Positions 1 to 7,335 of a DNA stretch of 64,000 nt are shown here, one piece after another. Positions within the stretch are counted from its first letter, which is position 1; the number at the start of each line of letters is the position of its first letter. Source of the stretch: Saccharopolyspora endophytica (GTDB lineage Bacteria > Actinomycetota > Actinomycetes > Mycobacteriales > Pseudonocardiaceae); assembly GCF_018070075.1 (NCBI RefSeq), contig NZ_JAGPXE010000009.1, positions 62,001 to 126,000 of the forward strand. The letters are read 5' to 3'. A program made the translations under genes and the position numbers. The notes under the pieces were generated by a model, which was not told where the DNA came from, ran no database searches, and saw only the letters and a program-made list of their open reading frames with translations.

Positions 1-1273
1 TCGTGCTGCGCTCGCGCAGCGCCCCGCGCAGCACGCCGCAGCCGTAGGCGGCGTCGTCGGCGAGGCGGGCGAGGGTGTGCCGGATCGGGTCGAGCTCGCC
101 CTTCTCGGCGAGGTGGCGAGCGGCGACGAGGGCCAGCACGACGCGTCCGCGCCGGGTGAGCAGCAGCGGCGGGATCGCCAGCGGCGCCCAGGACCGCCCG
201 ATGGCGTCGCCGAGAAGCCTCGCCGCACCCAGGTTCCCGTGCGCGGCGAGCTTGATCGACTCATTAGCGGGGATGCCGAGCGCGCCGAGCTTGCGGGCGA
301 GCAGGACGGCCGCCGCACCGGTGACGGCCAGCGCGAGCCTGGGTCGACCGAGGCCGATGAGCAGCCAGGTCAGCACGCTCCACAGTGAGATCCGCACGGG
401 TGCGACGTGCTCGCCGTGGCGCCGTCCGAGCGGCCCGGCCGAGCAACCGTAGCCGTAGCGCTGCCGCAGCAGGGCGGGCCAGCTGGGACGCGGGGCGTGT
501 TCGACGATCGCGGCGGGTTCGTAGCGGGCCTGGTGTCGGGCGGTGAGCCGCCACACGAGGTCGACGTCCTCGCCGAAGCGCATGGTCTCGTCGAAACCCC
601 CTAGTTCGGCGAGGGTTTCGGTGCGCATCAGCAGCGCGGCGGTGGGGACGTAGCTGATGCGGCTGCCGGGCAGCACGGGTCCGGGTCGAGCGCCGAGGTC
701 CAGCGGTGAGCGGGTCCGCTCGTAGCGCTCCAGCGCCGAACCACCCGCAACGCTGCGCACTCTCGGCGCCACCGCGGCCACCTCGGGTGCTGCGAAGTGG
801 CGCAGCAGCGGGTCCAGCCAGCCGGCCCGCGGGAGGGTGTCGGCGTCGAGGAAGGCCACCAGCGGCGTCGTGACCAGCCGCCAGCCGGCGTTGCGGGCCG
901 CGGCCGGGCCGCGTGCGGTGTCGTGGCGGACGGTGGCGCCGGGGATCGGCGTCGGGGAGCCGTCGTCGACGACGATGACGCGCAGGCCCTCCAGCGCCGC
1001 GAGCAGCGCGGTGGGTTTCTCGCCGCGGACGGGGATGACGACCGTGACGTCATCGGGCCCCAGGTTCGCCGCGTCGTGCTCGGGGTGCACCAGACCCGTG
1101 CGGACGAGCCGGTCCGCCAGCGATCTCCCACCGGTCACGGGTTTTCCCGCGAGCCAGTCGTCGAGGAGTGCGCCGCCGCGCGCGGTCAGCCGCATGATGC
1201 GGTACGGGGACCCGCCCGCGACGGTCCGCCCGTCATCCCAGCGCTGCAGGCTCGGATCGGCCACCAGTCTCAC
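1..1273 (-). CDS. mftF: Mycofactocin glycosyltransferase MftF (3' end cut by window edge)
   Basis: GT2-type glycosyltransferase expected to add beta-1,4-glucose units to premycofactocin. Translating the minus strand from GTG at 1273 gives an N-terminal MftB-like stretch (about residues 1-80, with PYRIMRLTARG), then the GT-A core with the nucleotide-sugar motif VIVVDDGSPTPIPGATV and LVAFLDADTLPRAGWLD (DxD-type), then GGFDETMRFGEDVDLVWRL, and finally hydrophobic helices. About 424 codons are present and no stop is reached, so the C-terminus lies outside. The GTG overlaps the stop of the upstream SDR (GTGA), which indicates translational coupling at the end of the mycofactocin operon. The family assignment is strong; the glycosylation step is known for the family and not tested here. 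Confidence 0.9.
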   Translation of the reverse strand, partial: MRLVADPSLQRWDDGRTVAGGSPYRIMRLTARGGALLDDWLAGKPVTGGRSLADRLVRTGLVHPEHDAANLGPDDVTVVIPVRGEKPTALLAALEGLRVIVVDDGSPTPIPGATVRHDTARGPAAARNAGWRLVTTPLVAFLDADTLPRAGWLDPLLRHFAAPEVAAVAPRVRSVAGGSALERYERTRSPLDLGARPGPVLPGSRISYVPTAALLMRTETLAELGGFDETMRFGEDVDLVWRLTARHQARYEPAAIVEHAPRPSWPALLRQRYGYGCSAGPLGRRHGEHVAPVRISLWSVLTWLLIGLGRPRLALAVTGAAAVLLARKLGALGIPANESIKLAAHGNLGAARLLGDAIGRSWAPLAIPPLLLTRRGRVVLALVAARHLAEKGELDPIRHTLARLADDAAYGCGVLRGALRERST

Positions 1274-2052
1274 GTCGTGAAGCCTCCGTCCGCGTGGACG
1301 ACGGTGCCGGTGATCGCCGAGGCGCGTTCGTCGCAGAGCCAGCACACGGCGGCGGCGACCTCCTCGGGTTCCAGCAGTCGTTCGACGACCTGGTGCCCGG
1401 CGAACTGCTCCACGTCGTCGAGGTCGTAGTAGGTGGCGGTGGCGGTGAGCATGTCGGTGCGTGTCGAGCCGGGCGACACCGCGGTGGCGTTGATGCCGGT
1501 TCCGCGCAGGTCGGTGGCCAATCCGCGGATCAGCCCGACCACCGCGTGCTTGGCCGCGTTGTACCCGGCCAGGTGGTAGAGGCCCCGGTGCGCGGCGGCC
1601 GAGGCCAGCGCGACGAACCGCCCGGCGCGGGGTTCGGGGCGGCGCAGCATCGCCGGGACCGCGGCGCGGGCGAGGTTGGACACGCCCCGGACGTCGATGT
1701 CGAAGAGCAGGTCCAGCTCGATGTCGGTGGTCTCCCACAGCGGCGATCCACCGGCCATCACCGCCGCCGCGGCGACGGCGGCGTCGAGCCCGCCGAACTC
1801 GGCCTCGGCGACCTGGACGGCTTCGGTCAGCGCGGCGGCGTCGCGGACGTCGGCGACCACCTCGCGCACCGACTCCGGGTGCTCGTCGGCAAGTCGGCGC
1901 AGCTCATCGCGGGTGCCGAGCGGGTAGGCCACGCCGGGCAGGTCGGCGCACACGTCGAGCGCGACGACCCGCCAGCCCTGATCGGCGAGTTGCCGCACGA
2001 CCGCGGCCCCCACTCCCCTGGCGGCTCCGGTGACGATCGCGACCCGGTTCAC
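1270..2052 (-). CDS. Mycofactocin-coupled SDR family oxidoreductase
   Basis: A 260-residue short-chain dehydrogenase. The glycine-rich NAD motif is TGAARGVGAA near the N-terminus. An insertion follows the first beta-alpha-beta unit (about residues 30-60, CADLPGVAYPLGTRDELRRL); this insertion marks the mycofactocin-coupled SDRs that keep their nicotinamide bound and need an external acceptor. The catalytic Tyr and Lys are in GYNAAKHAVVG, and the C-terminus ends with ADGG. GTG at 2052 overlaps the etfB stop and the SDR stop overlaps the mftF start. Being inside the MFT operon, it is probably a client dehydrogenase whose bound NADH is oxidised by mycofactocin. The substrate is unknown. Confidence 0.9.
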   Translation of the reverse strand: MNRVAIVTGAARGVGAAVVRQLADQGWRVVALDVCADLPGVAYPLGTRDELRRLADEHPESVREVVADVRDAAALTEAVQVAEAEFGGLDAAVAAAAVMAGGSPLWETTDIELDLLFDIDVRGVSNLARAAVPAMLRRPEPRAGRFVALASAAAHRGLYHLAGYNAAKHAVVGLIRGLATDLRGTGINATAVSPGSTRTDMLTATATYYDLDDVEQFAGHQVVERLLEPEEVAAAVCWLCDERASAITGTVVHADGGFTT

Positions 2053-2885
2053 GGCCGCACCCCGTATCCACGGCGCCGCAGGTAGGCCAGCAGCTCGTCG
2101 GCGGCTTCGGCCGCGCTCAGCGGGCCGACGACGGTCGGCGGGGTGCGCTCGACCAGCGCTCCGGTCAGCTCCAGCACCCGGTGGTGAGCGCTGTCCCCGC
2201 TGGGTGCGGGGTGTTCGCGGGCTCGCGGGCGCCGGGGCCGGGCGCTGACGACGTCGGCGCGGGCGGGAGCCGCGGTCCACGGCAGGAGTTCGATCTCGGC
2301 GTCCTGCGCGGCCAGCACGGCGGGCAGCGCGGCGCGGCGAAGCCGCAGCCCGCCTTCGACGGAGACCACGGCGGGACTGGGCAGGCGCAGGATCTCGCGG
2401 GCGCCCCGGTCGAGACGTCGGTGGGCCAGCAGCCGGTCGCCGTCGAGTTCGAGGTCGACGGCACCGAGCGCCTGGGCGGCACCCAGGTGCGCGGCGAGCA
2501 ACGCCGGGGTGGCGCCGGTTCCGCCGTCGGTGGACCGATCGCCGCAGAGCACCAGGTCGGGCGTCTCCGGCAGGGCGGCGACCAGGGCTGCGGCGGTGGC
2601 TCCGTTGTGCGCCAGGGAATTCGGGTCCAGCGGTGTGTCGAGGTCGACGCGGGTGGCGCGGTCCGCTCCGGCCGCCAGCGCCTCGCGCAGCCCCTCCTCC
2701 GCTTCCGCAGGACCGGCGGTGATGGCGTGGACCTGCCCGCCGGTGAGCTCGGCGAGGCGCAGCGCGTGTTCCAGCGCGGCGTGTTCGGCCGCGCTCTCGC
2801 CCCGGTGCCCGGAGCCCAGGGCGCCGGTGAGCGGGTCGACCTCGACCCGCTGCCAGGATCGGCTCAGTGCCACGGCGATGCGCAT
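2049..2885 (-). CDS. Electron transfer flavoprotein beta subunit, mycofactocin-associated (FixA/EtfB-like)
   Basis: A 278-residue EtfB/FixA homologue. It starts MRIAVALSRSWQRVEVDP, has the AMP/FAD-side element DLVLCGDRSTDGGTGATPAL at about residues 118-137 and the recognition-loop-like segment LPSPAVVSVEGGLRLRRAAL. The C-terminus carries an Arg/Pro-rich linker and a helical tail (AAEAADELLAYLRRRGYG) as in Fix-type beta subunits. The start lies 4 nt after the fixX-like stop. With the alpha subunit at 4469-5395 it should form the ETF heterodimer that hands electrons to the FixC/FixX-like pair encoded between them. Whether it is bifurcating cannot be told from sequence alone. Confidence 0.85.
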   Translation of the reverse strand: MRIAVALSRSWQRVEVDPLTGALGSGHRGESAAEHAALEHALRLAELTGGQVHAITAGPAEAEEGLREALAAGADRATRVDLDTPLDPNSLAHNGATAAALVAALPETPDLVLCGDRSTDGGTGATPALLAAHLGAAQALGAVDLELDGDRLLAHRRLDRGAREILRLPSPAVVSVEGGLRLRRAALPAVLAAQDAEIELLPWTAAPARADVVSARPRRPRAREHPAPSGDSAHHRVLELTGALVERTPPTVVGPLSAAEAADELLAYLRRRGYGVRP

Positions 2886-2889
2886 GTCC

Positions 2890-3177
2890 TCAGCCCTCCC
2901 GGAACACGACGCCGTGACCGCCGTCGGGGTAGGTCCAGCTGATGGCTCCGGCGTTGTTGCAGATCTGGTAGCACGTGCCGCACTCGAAGCACTGCTCGTA
3001 GTTGAACAGGATGCCGCCGTCACCGGTGGGCACGAACAGCTTCGCAGGGCAGGCGGACACGCACGCCTGGGTGGTGCAGGACCGGCAGATGTCGGTGTCG
3101 ACGGTGATGTGCGCCCGCTCGCCGACGTCGAAGTCCACGGTGTCCATCCGGTCCTCGAACGAGATGCCTCGGTACAT
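2890..3177 (-). CDS. FixX-like 4Fe-4S ferredoxin
   Basis: A 95-residue ferredoxin-like protein of the FixX / ETF:quinone-oxidoreductase C-terminal type. Two cysteine clusters are visible: CRSCTTQACVSACP and CFECGTCYQICN. The protein ends with the FixX-like strand ISWTYPDGGHGVVFREG. ATG at 3177 follows the FixC-like gene by 12 nt, with a GAGGAG-type Shine-Dalgarno. It is expected to dock on the FixC-like flavoprotein and complete a split ETF:quinone oxidoreductase. Confidence 0.88.
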   Translation of the reverse strand: MYRGISFEDRMDTVDFDVGERAHITVDTDICRSCTTQACVSACPAKLFVPTGDGGILFNYEQCFECGTCYQICNNAGAISWTYPDGGHGVVFREG

Positions 3178-3189
3178 GGTCGCTTCTCC

Positions 3190-4476
3190 TCAGCCGAAGG
3201 TGCGCAGTCCGGTCCAGGCGTCCGCGGCCAGCTTCCGCAGGCGGACGCCGTGACGGGCGGCGGTGGAGCGGAACAGCGCGCCCAGGCCGGGTTTCGGTGT
3301 CGGGTTGCTGACGGTGAACACGCCCTGGGCGAAGTCGCACAGCAGTTTCGGGTACTGCTGCTGCACCCGGTCCGACAGCACCAGGCCGGGCGCGCGTTGC
3401 AGCCGCTCGTGGTCGGCGAGCACGAAGTTGCCCTTGAGGCGTTCGCGGTAGCCGTCGAGCCCGCCACCGTTCTCGACGGACTCGGCTGCGGTACGCCCGG
3501 CGGCGAGACCGGATCCGATGGCGAAGTTGACGCCCTCCAGCCAGATCCCGGCCGCCAGGCACATCGCGGCGGCATCCCCGGTCACGAGCATCCCCGGCGC
3601 GGACAGCGGCGGCATGCTCCGGTACCCGCCTTCCGGGATGAGGTGCGCGGAGTACTCCTTGAGCTCCGCGCCGCGCAGGTAGGGGGCGATCGCCGGGTGC
3701 GCCTTGAGGTCGGCGAGCACCTCCTCCGGCCGCCTGCCCGAGGCGGCGAGCCCGGTGAGCGAGAGGACGACGCCGACGCTGACGGTGTCGCGGTTGGTGT
3801 AGAGGAACCCGCCGCCGGGGATGCCCCCTGTGCAGCCGAGGATCTCGAAGTCCGCGCCGTGGTCGCCGGTGAGCGCGAAGCGCTCCTCGATGGATTTCCG
3901 CGGCAGCGCCAGTGTTTCCTTGACGCCGAGCGTCTGGTGCTCCGGATCGGTCCGGGGCAGCAGTCCGGCCTGCTTGGCGAGGAACGAGTTGACGCCGTCG
4001 GCGGCGATGACCACGCGCGCCCGGATGTCGCCGTCGGGGCGGTCGGTGCGCACCCCGACGATCCGGCCGTCCTCGCGGATCACGTCGGTGGCCACGGTGG
4101 AGGTGACCAGCCGCGCTCCGGCGTCGACGGCCTTGCCCGCCAGCCACGAGTCGAAGTCGGCGCGGAAGGTCGTCATGCCGTTGTAGGGGGCGCTGCCCCA
4201 GTCCTCGGTGCGGAAGTCGACGGTGAGCGCCTGGTGACCGGTGAGCATCATGGTGCTGCGGCGGGTCACCCAGCGCTGCACCGGCACTTCGCGCCACCAC
4301 TCGGGCAGCACCTCGTCGAGCACCCGGCCGTAGACGACGCCGCCGTAGACGTTCTTGGATCCGGGGAACGGCCCGCGTTCGAGCAGGATGACGCTGCGCC
4401 CGGCTCGGGCGAGTTCCAGTGCGGCGGCCGATCCGGCGGGACCGGCGCCGACCACGACGGCGTCGACTTCAGGCAT
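3190..4476 (-). CDS. FixC-like FAD-dependent ETF:quinone oxidoreductase
   Basis: A 428-residue flavoprotein. The Rossmann FAD motif is at the N-terminus (VVVGAGPAGSAAALELARAG) and ends in the adenine-ribose-binding acid of LLERG. The second FAD motif is GMLVTGDAAAMCLAAGIWLEG (about residues 290-310), typical of FixC/ETF-QO proteins and geranylgeranyl-reductase relatives. No Fe-S cysteines are present in this chain; they are supplied by the adjacent FixX-like gene. ATG at 4476 overlaps the etfA stop by 8 bp. Inferred role: membrane-peripheral transfer of electrons from the EtfAB pair to quinone. Confidence 0.87.
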   Translation of the reverse strand: MPEVDAVVVGAGPAGSAAALELARAGRSVILLERGPFPGSKNVYGGVVYGRVLDEVLPEWWREVPVQRWVTRRSTMMLTGHQALTVDFRTEDWGSAPYNGMTTFRADFDSWLAGKAVDAGARLVTSTVATDVIREDGRIVGVRTDRPDGDIRARVVIAADGVNSFLAKQAGLLPRTDPEHQTLGVKETLALPRKSIEERFALTGDHGADFEILGCTGGIPGGGFLYTNRDTVSVGVVLSLTGLAASGRRPEEVLADLKAHPAIAPYLRGAELKEYSAHLIPEGGYRSMPPLSAPGMLVTGDAAAMCLAAGIWLEGVNFAIGSGLAAGRTAAESVENGGGLDGYRERLKGNFVLADHERLQRAPGLVLSDRVQQQYPKLLCDFAQGVFTVSNPTPKPGLGALFRSTAARHGVRLRKLAADAWTGLRTFG

Positions 4477-5395
4477 CTCGTCTCCGGCGGTCGAGTTCGC
4501 GCAGGACTTCGGGGGCGTCGGCGATGATGCCGAGGTCGGCCATCGCGGTCATCGGGCAGGACGGGTCGGTGTTGATGCTGACCACGTGCTCGGGTCGTCC
4601 CAGGCCACCGGTGTGCTGCGCGGCGCCGGAGATGCCGAGGGCGATGTAGAGCTTGGGGTCGACGACGACGCCGGTGGTGCCGATCTGCCGGTCGTGCCCG
4701 GCCCAGCCGGCGTCGGTGACCACGCGGGTCGCTCCGGCGGAGGCGCCGAGCCACGCGGCGACCTCGGTCAGCGTCCGCATCACGGCGGTGCCGTCCTCGC
4801 CTCGCCGCACCAGACCGGCTCCGCCGCCGAGGATGCGGTCGGCTTCGGTGAGCTCGACGGTCTCCGGTTCGGGTGCGCGGACCTCGACCGGTTCGGCGTC
4901 GAGCACCTCAGCGGGCGTGACGTCGACGGTCACGGGCTCCGGCGGCTCGATCGGGCGGCCGATGCCGCGCACTCCGGGGGTCAGCGTCACCACCACGGGC
5001 CCGGTGAAGCGGACCCGGATCTCCAGGGAGTCGTCCGCTCGGGACAGATCGGCGGTGTCGGTGCCGCAGCGGATCGCTCCGGCGTGCAGCGTCCTGCCGG
5101 TGCCGAACGCCAGCCGGGGCGCGAGGTCGCGCCCGTCGGGCGAGGCGGGCAGCAGCACGATCCGCACGCCGTCGAGCAGCGGCCCCAGCGTCGCGGCCAG
5201 CGAACCGGGCCCGACCTGCGCGGATTCGACGGTCCACGTGCTGCGGGCGGTGCGGAGCTCCTTGGCGGCGCGGGCGGTTCCGGTGCCGGCGAGCAGCACC
5301 GCTCCCCCCGTCTCGGCGACGGTCTCGTCGGCCCCGCCCGGCAGCGCGCCGTCGCGGACGACGACCACGGCCAGCACCTCGGGCAGCGCGTTCAC
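4469..5395 (-). CDS. Electron transfer flavoprotein alpha subunit, mycofactocin-associated (FixB/EtfA-like)
   Basis: A 308-residue EtfA/FixB homologue. The C-terminal FAD domain is well conserved: DRQIGTTGVVVDPKLYIALG, then GISGAAQHTGGL, then SINTDPSCPMTAMADLGIIA, which match the classical EtfA FAD-binding signature. The N-terminal domain is short and diverged, as is common in actinobacterial Fix-like forms. GTG at 5395 overlaps the stop of the preceding OYE/FadH gene (GTGA). The conserved C-terminal motif makes the subunit assignment secure; the electron donor is unknown, with the neighbouring flavoproteins or reduced mycofactocin as candidates. Confidence 0.88.
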   Translation of the reverse strand: MNALPEVLAVVVVRDGALPGGADETVAETGGAVLLAGTGTARAAKELRTARSTWTVESAQVGPGSLAATLGPLLDGVRIVLLPASPDGRDLAPRLAFGTGRTLHAGAIRCGTDTADLSRADDSLEIRVRFTGPVVVTLTPGVRGIGRPIEPPEPVTVDVTPAEVLDAEPVEVRAPEPETVELTEADRILGGGAGLVRRGEDGTAVMRTLTEVAAWLGASAGATRVVTDAGWAGHDRQIGTTGVVVDPKLYIALGISGAAQHTGGLGRPEHVVSINTDPSCPMTAMADLGIIADAPEVLRELDRRRRDA

Positions 5396-7335
5396 AGCTC
5401 CACCGCCACTCGATGTCCCTCGATCACCGCGGCGTGCGCGCGACGCGGTGCCAGGCAGTCGCCCGCGCGGTGCACCGGGAACGGCGCGTCGCGCAGCTCG
5501 TGCCACAACTCGTCGACCGGGCTCTGGTGCACCGCGCACACCACCCAGTCGACGGTGTGCTCGCCCATCTCACCGGTGGTGTGCTTGAGGATCTGCAGCG
5601 ACACCCGCTCGCCATCGGCGGACGCGGCCATGACGACCTCATCGGTGCGCTGCCCGATCCCCTTGGCGTGCGCGCGGATGGTGAAGGTCTCCATGTCCAG
5701 CGTGACGCCGAGGTCCTGGCAGACGACCATGCCCGGGGTGCTGATCTGCACTCGGCACCCCCGGTCGGCCAGCAGTTCGGCGACCGAGGCGGCCTGGTGG
5801 AAGCCGAGCTCGTCGACGATCAGCACGTCGCCCTCGGGCGCGGCGTCGCCTGCGAGCACGTCGCGGACGTCGACCACGCGCGCCAGATCGCCCGCCCACC
5901 AAGGCGATTGCGGTCTGGCTCCGGTGGCCAGCACGACCGCATCCGGGCGCTCCTCGCGGAGCAGCCGCGCGGTGGCCTCGGTCCCGGTCTTGATGTCCAC
6001 GCCGTGGCGCTGGCACTCGGCGCGCAGGTTCCGCACCACGTCGAGGAATTCGGCCCGTCCCGGAACGCTCGCCGCCTGCGCGACCTGCCCGCCCGTCTCG
6101 GCCTCTCGCTCGAAGAGCGTCACGTGGTGGCCGCGTTCGGCGGCCGTGGATGCGGCCTGCAAACCGGCCGGTCCGCCCCCGACGACCAGCACGCGGCTGC
6201 GCCTGCGCGGCATCGGCAGCGCGATCGATTCCTTTCCGGTGCGCGGGTTCTCGATGCAGCCGAGCCAGCGGTTGAGGCCCATCCGGCCGACGCACTCCTG
6301 GTTGCAGGACAGGCAGGTCCGGATGTCGGTGGCGTGCCCCGACCGGGCCTTGGCCGCGAAGTCCGCGTCGGCGATCTGGCCGCGCACCACGCCCACCAGG
6401 TCGCAGTGGCCCTCCTCCAGCGCCCGTTCGGCCTGCAGCGGGTCCTTGATGCGGCCGACGCCGACGACCGGCAGGTCCACGGCCTGGCGGATGGCGTTGG
6501 AGATGAACAGCGCGTACCCCGGCGGGATCGCCATCGACGCCTCGATCATGTACAGCGTCGAGGTGGCCACGCCGATCGAGGTGTTGATGTAGTCGACCTC
6601 GCCGGTGGCCTCGACCATCTTGGCGACCTCGACGGCCTCGTCGATGGTGGTGCCGCCCTCGATCAGCTCGTCGCCGCAGATCCGCACGCCCAGCGCCCGG
6701 TCGGGGCCGAGCGATTCGCGGACCGCGTCGATGATCTCCAGCAGGATGCGGGCCCGGTTGGCCAGCGATCCGCCGTAGTCGTCGGTGCGCTTGTTGGTGG
6801 CCGGGGACAGGAATCCGCGCACGATCGACGAGTGCGAGCACTGCAGCTCCACGCCGTCGAACCCGCCTTCGGCGCAGTTCGCGGCCACGGTGCCGTACCC
6901 GGCGACGACCTCGGCGATCTCGCGGGTGTCGATGGCCTTGGGCACTTCGCGGAACATCGGGTCGGGCACCGCCGAGGGCGCCCACACCGGCAGCCGCGAG
7001 TACATCGACGACGCCTGCCCGCCGTTGTGGTTGAGCTGCGCGAAGATCGGCGTGCCGTGGGCGTGCACGGCCTCGGTGATGCGGCGGTACCCGGAGATCA
7101 CCGACGGGTCGAAGCCGTGGATGAGCTTCTCGTACGGCCAGTCGGTGGGGTGGGTCGAGTGCTCCTCGGTGATCACCAGACCGGCACCGCCCTCGGCGCG
7201 CGCCGCGTAGTAGGCGGCGTGCTGCTCGGTGGGGTGACCGTCGCGCGCGTAGTTGGTCAGGTGCGCGGAGAACACGATGCGGTTGGGCACCGTCACCGGC
7301 CCCAGCCGCAGCGGGGAGAACAGGTAGCGGGTCAT
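5392..7335 (-). CDS. Mycofactocin system FadH/OYE family oxidoreductase (second copy)
   Basis: A 647-residue flavo-iron-sulfur enzyme of the 2,4-dienoyl-CoA reductase/trimethylamine dehydrogenase class. Order: old-yellow-enzyme TIM barrel with FMN (residues 1 to about 330, with LNHNGGQASSMYSRLPVWAP and FLSPATNKRTDDYGGS), a 4Fe-4S cluster motif CLSCNQECVGRMGLNRWLGC, then an FAD/NAD(P) region starting VLVVGGGPAGLQAASTAAERG. A 4-bp ATGA overlap joins it to the first OYE copy, and its stop overlaps etfA. Such enzymes reduce or oxidise enoyl-type substrates or carry electrons between FMN, Fe-S and FAD; the true substrate here is not known. Confidence 0.85.
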   Translation of the reverse strand: MTRYLFSPLRLGPVTVPNRIVFSAHLTNYARDGHPTEQHAAYYAARAEGGAGLVITEEHSTHPTDWPYEKLIHGFDPSVISGYRRITEAVHAHGTPIFAQLNHNGGQASSMYSRLPVWAPSAVPDPMFREVPKAIDTREIAEVVAGYGTVAANCAEGGFDGVELQCSHSSIVRGFLSPATNKRTDDYGGSLANRARILLEIIDAVRESLGPDRALGVRICGDELIEGGTTIDEAVEVAKMVEATGEVDYINTSIGVATSTLYMIEASMAIPPGYALFISNAIRQAVDLPVVGVGRIKDPLQAERALEEGHCDLVGVVRGQIADADFAAKARSGHATDIRTCLSCNQECVGRMGLNRWLGCIENPRTGKESIALPMPRRRSRVLVVGGGPAGLQAASTAAERGHHVTLFEREAETGGQVAQAASVPGRAEFLDVVRNLRAECQRHGVDIKTGTEATARLLREERPDAVVLATGARPQSPWWAGDLARVVDVRDVLAGDAAPEGDVLIVDELGFHQAASVAELLADRGCRVQISTPGMVVCQDLGVTLDMETFTIRAHAKGIGQRTDEVVMAASADGERVSLQILKHTTGEMGEHTVDWVVCAVHQSPVDELWHELRDAPFPVHRAGDCLAPRRAHAAVIEGHRVAVEL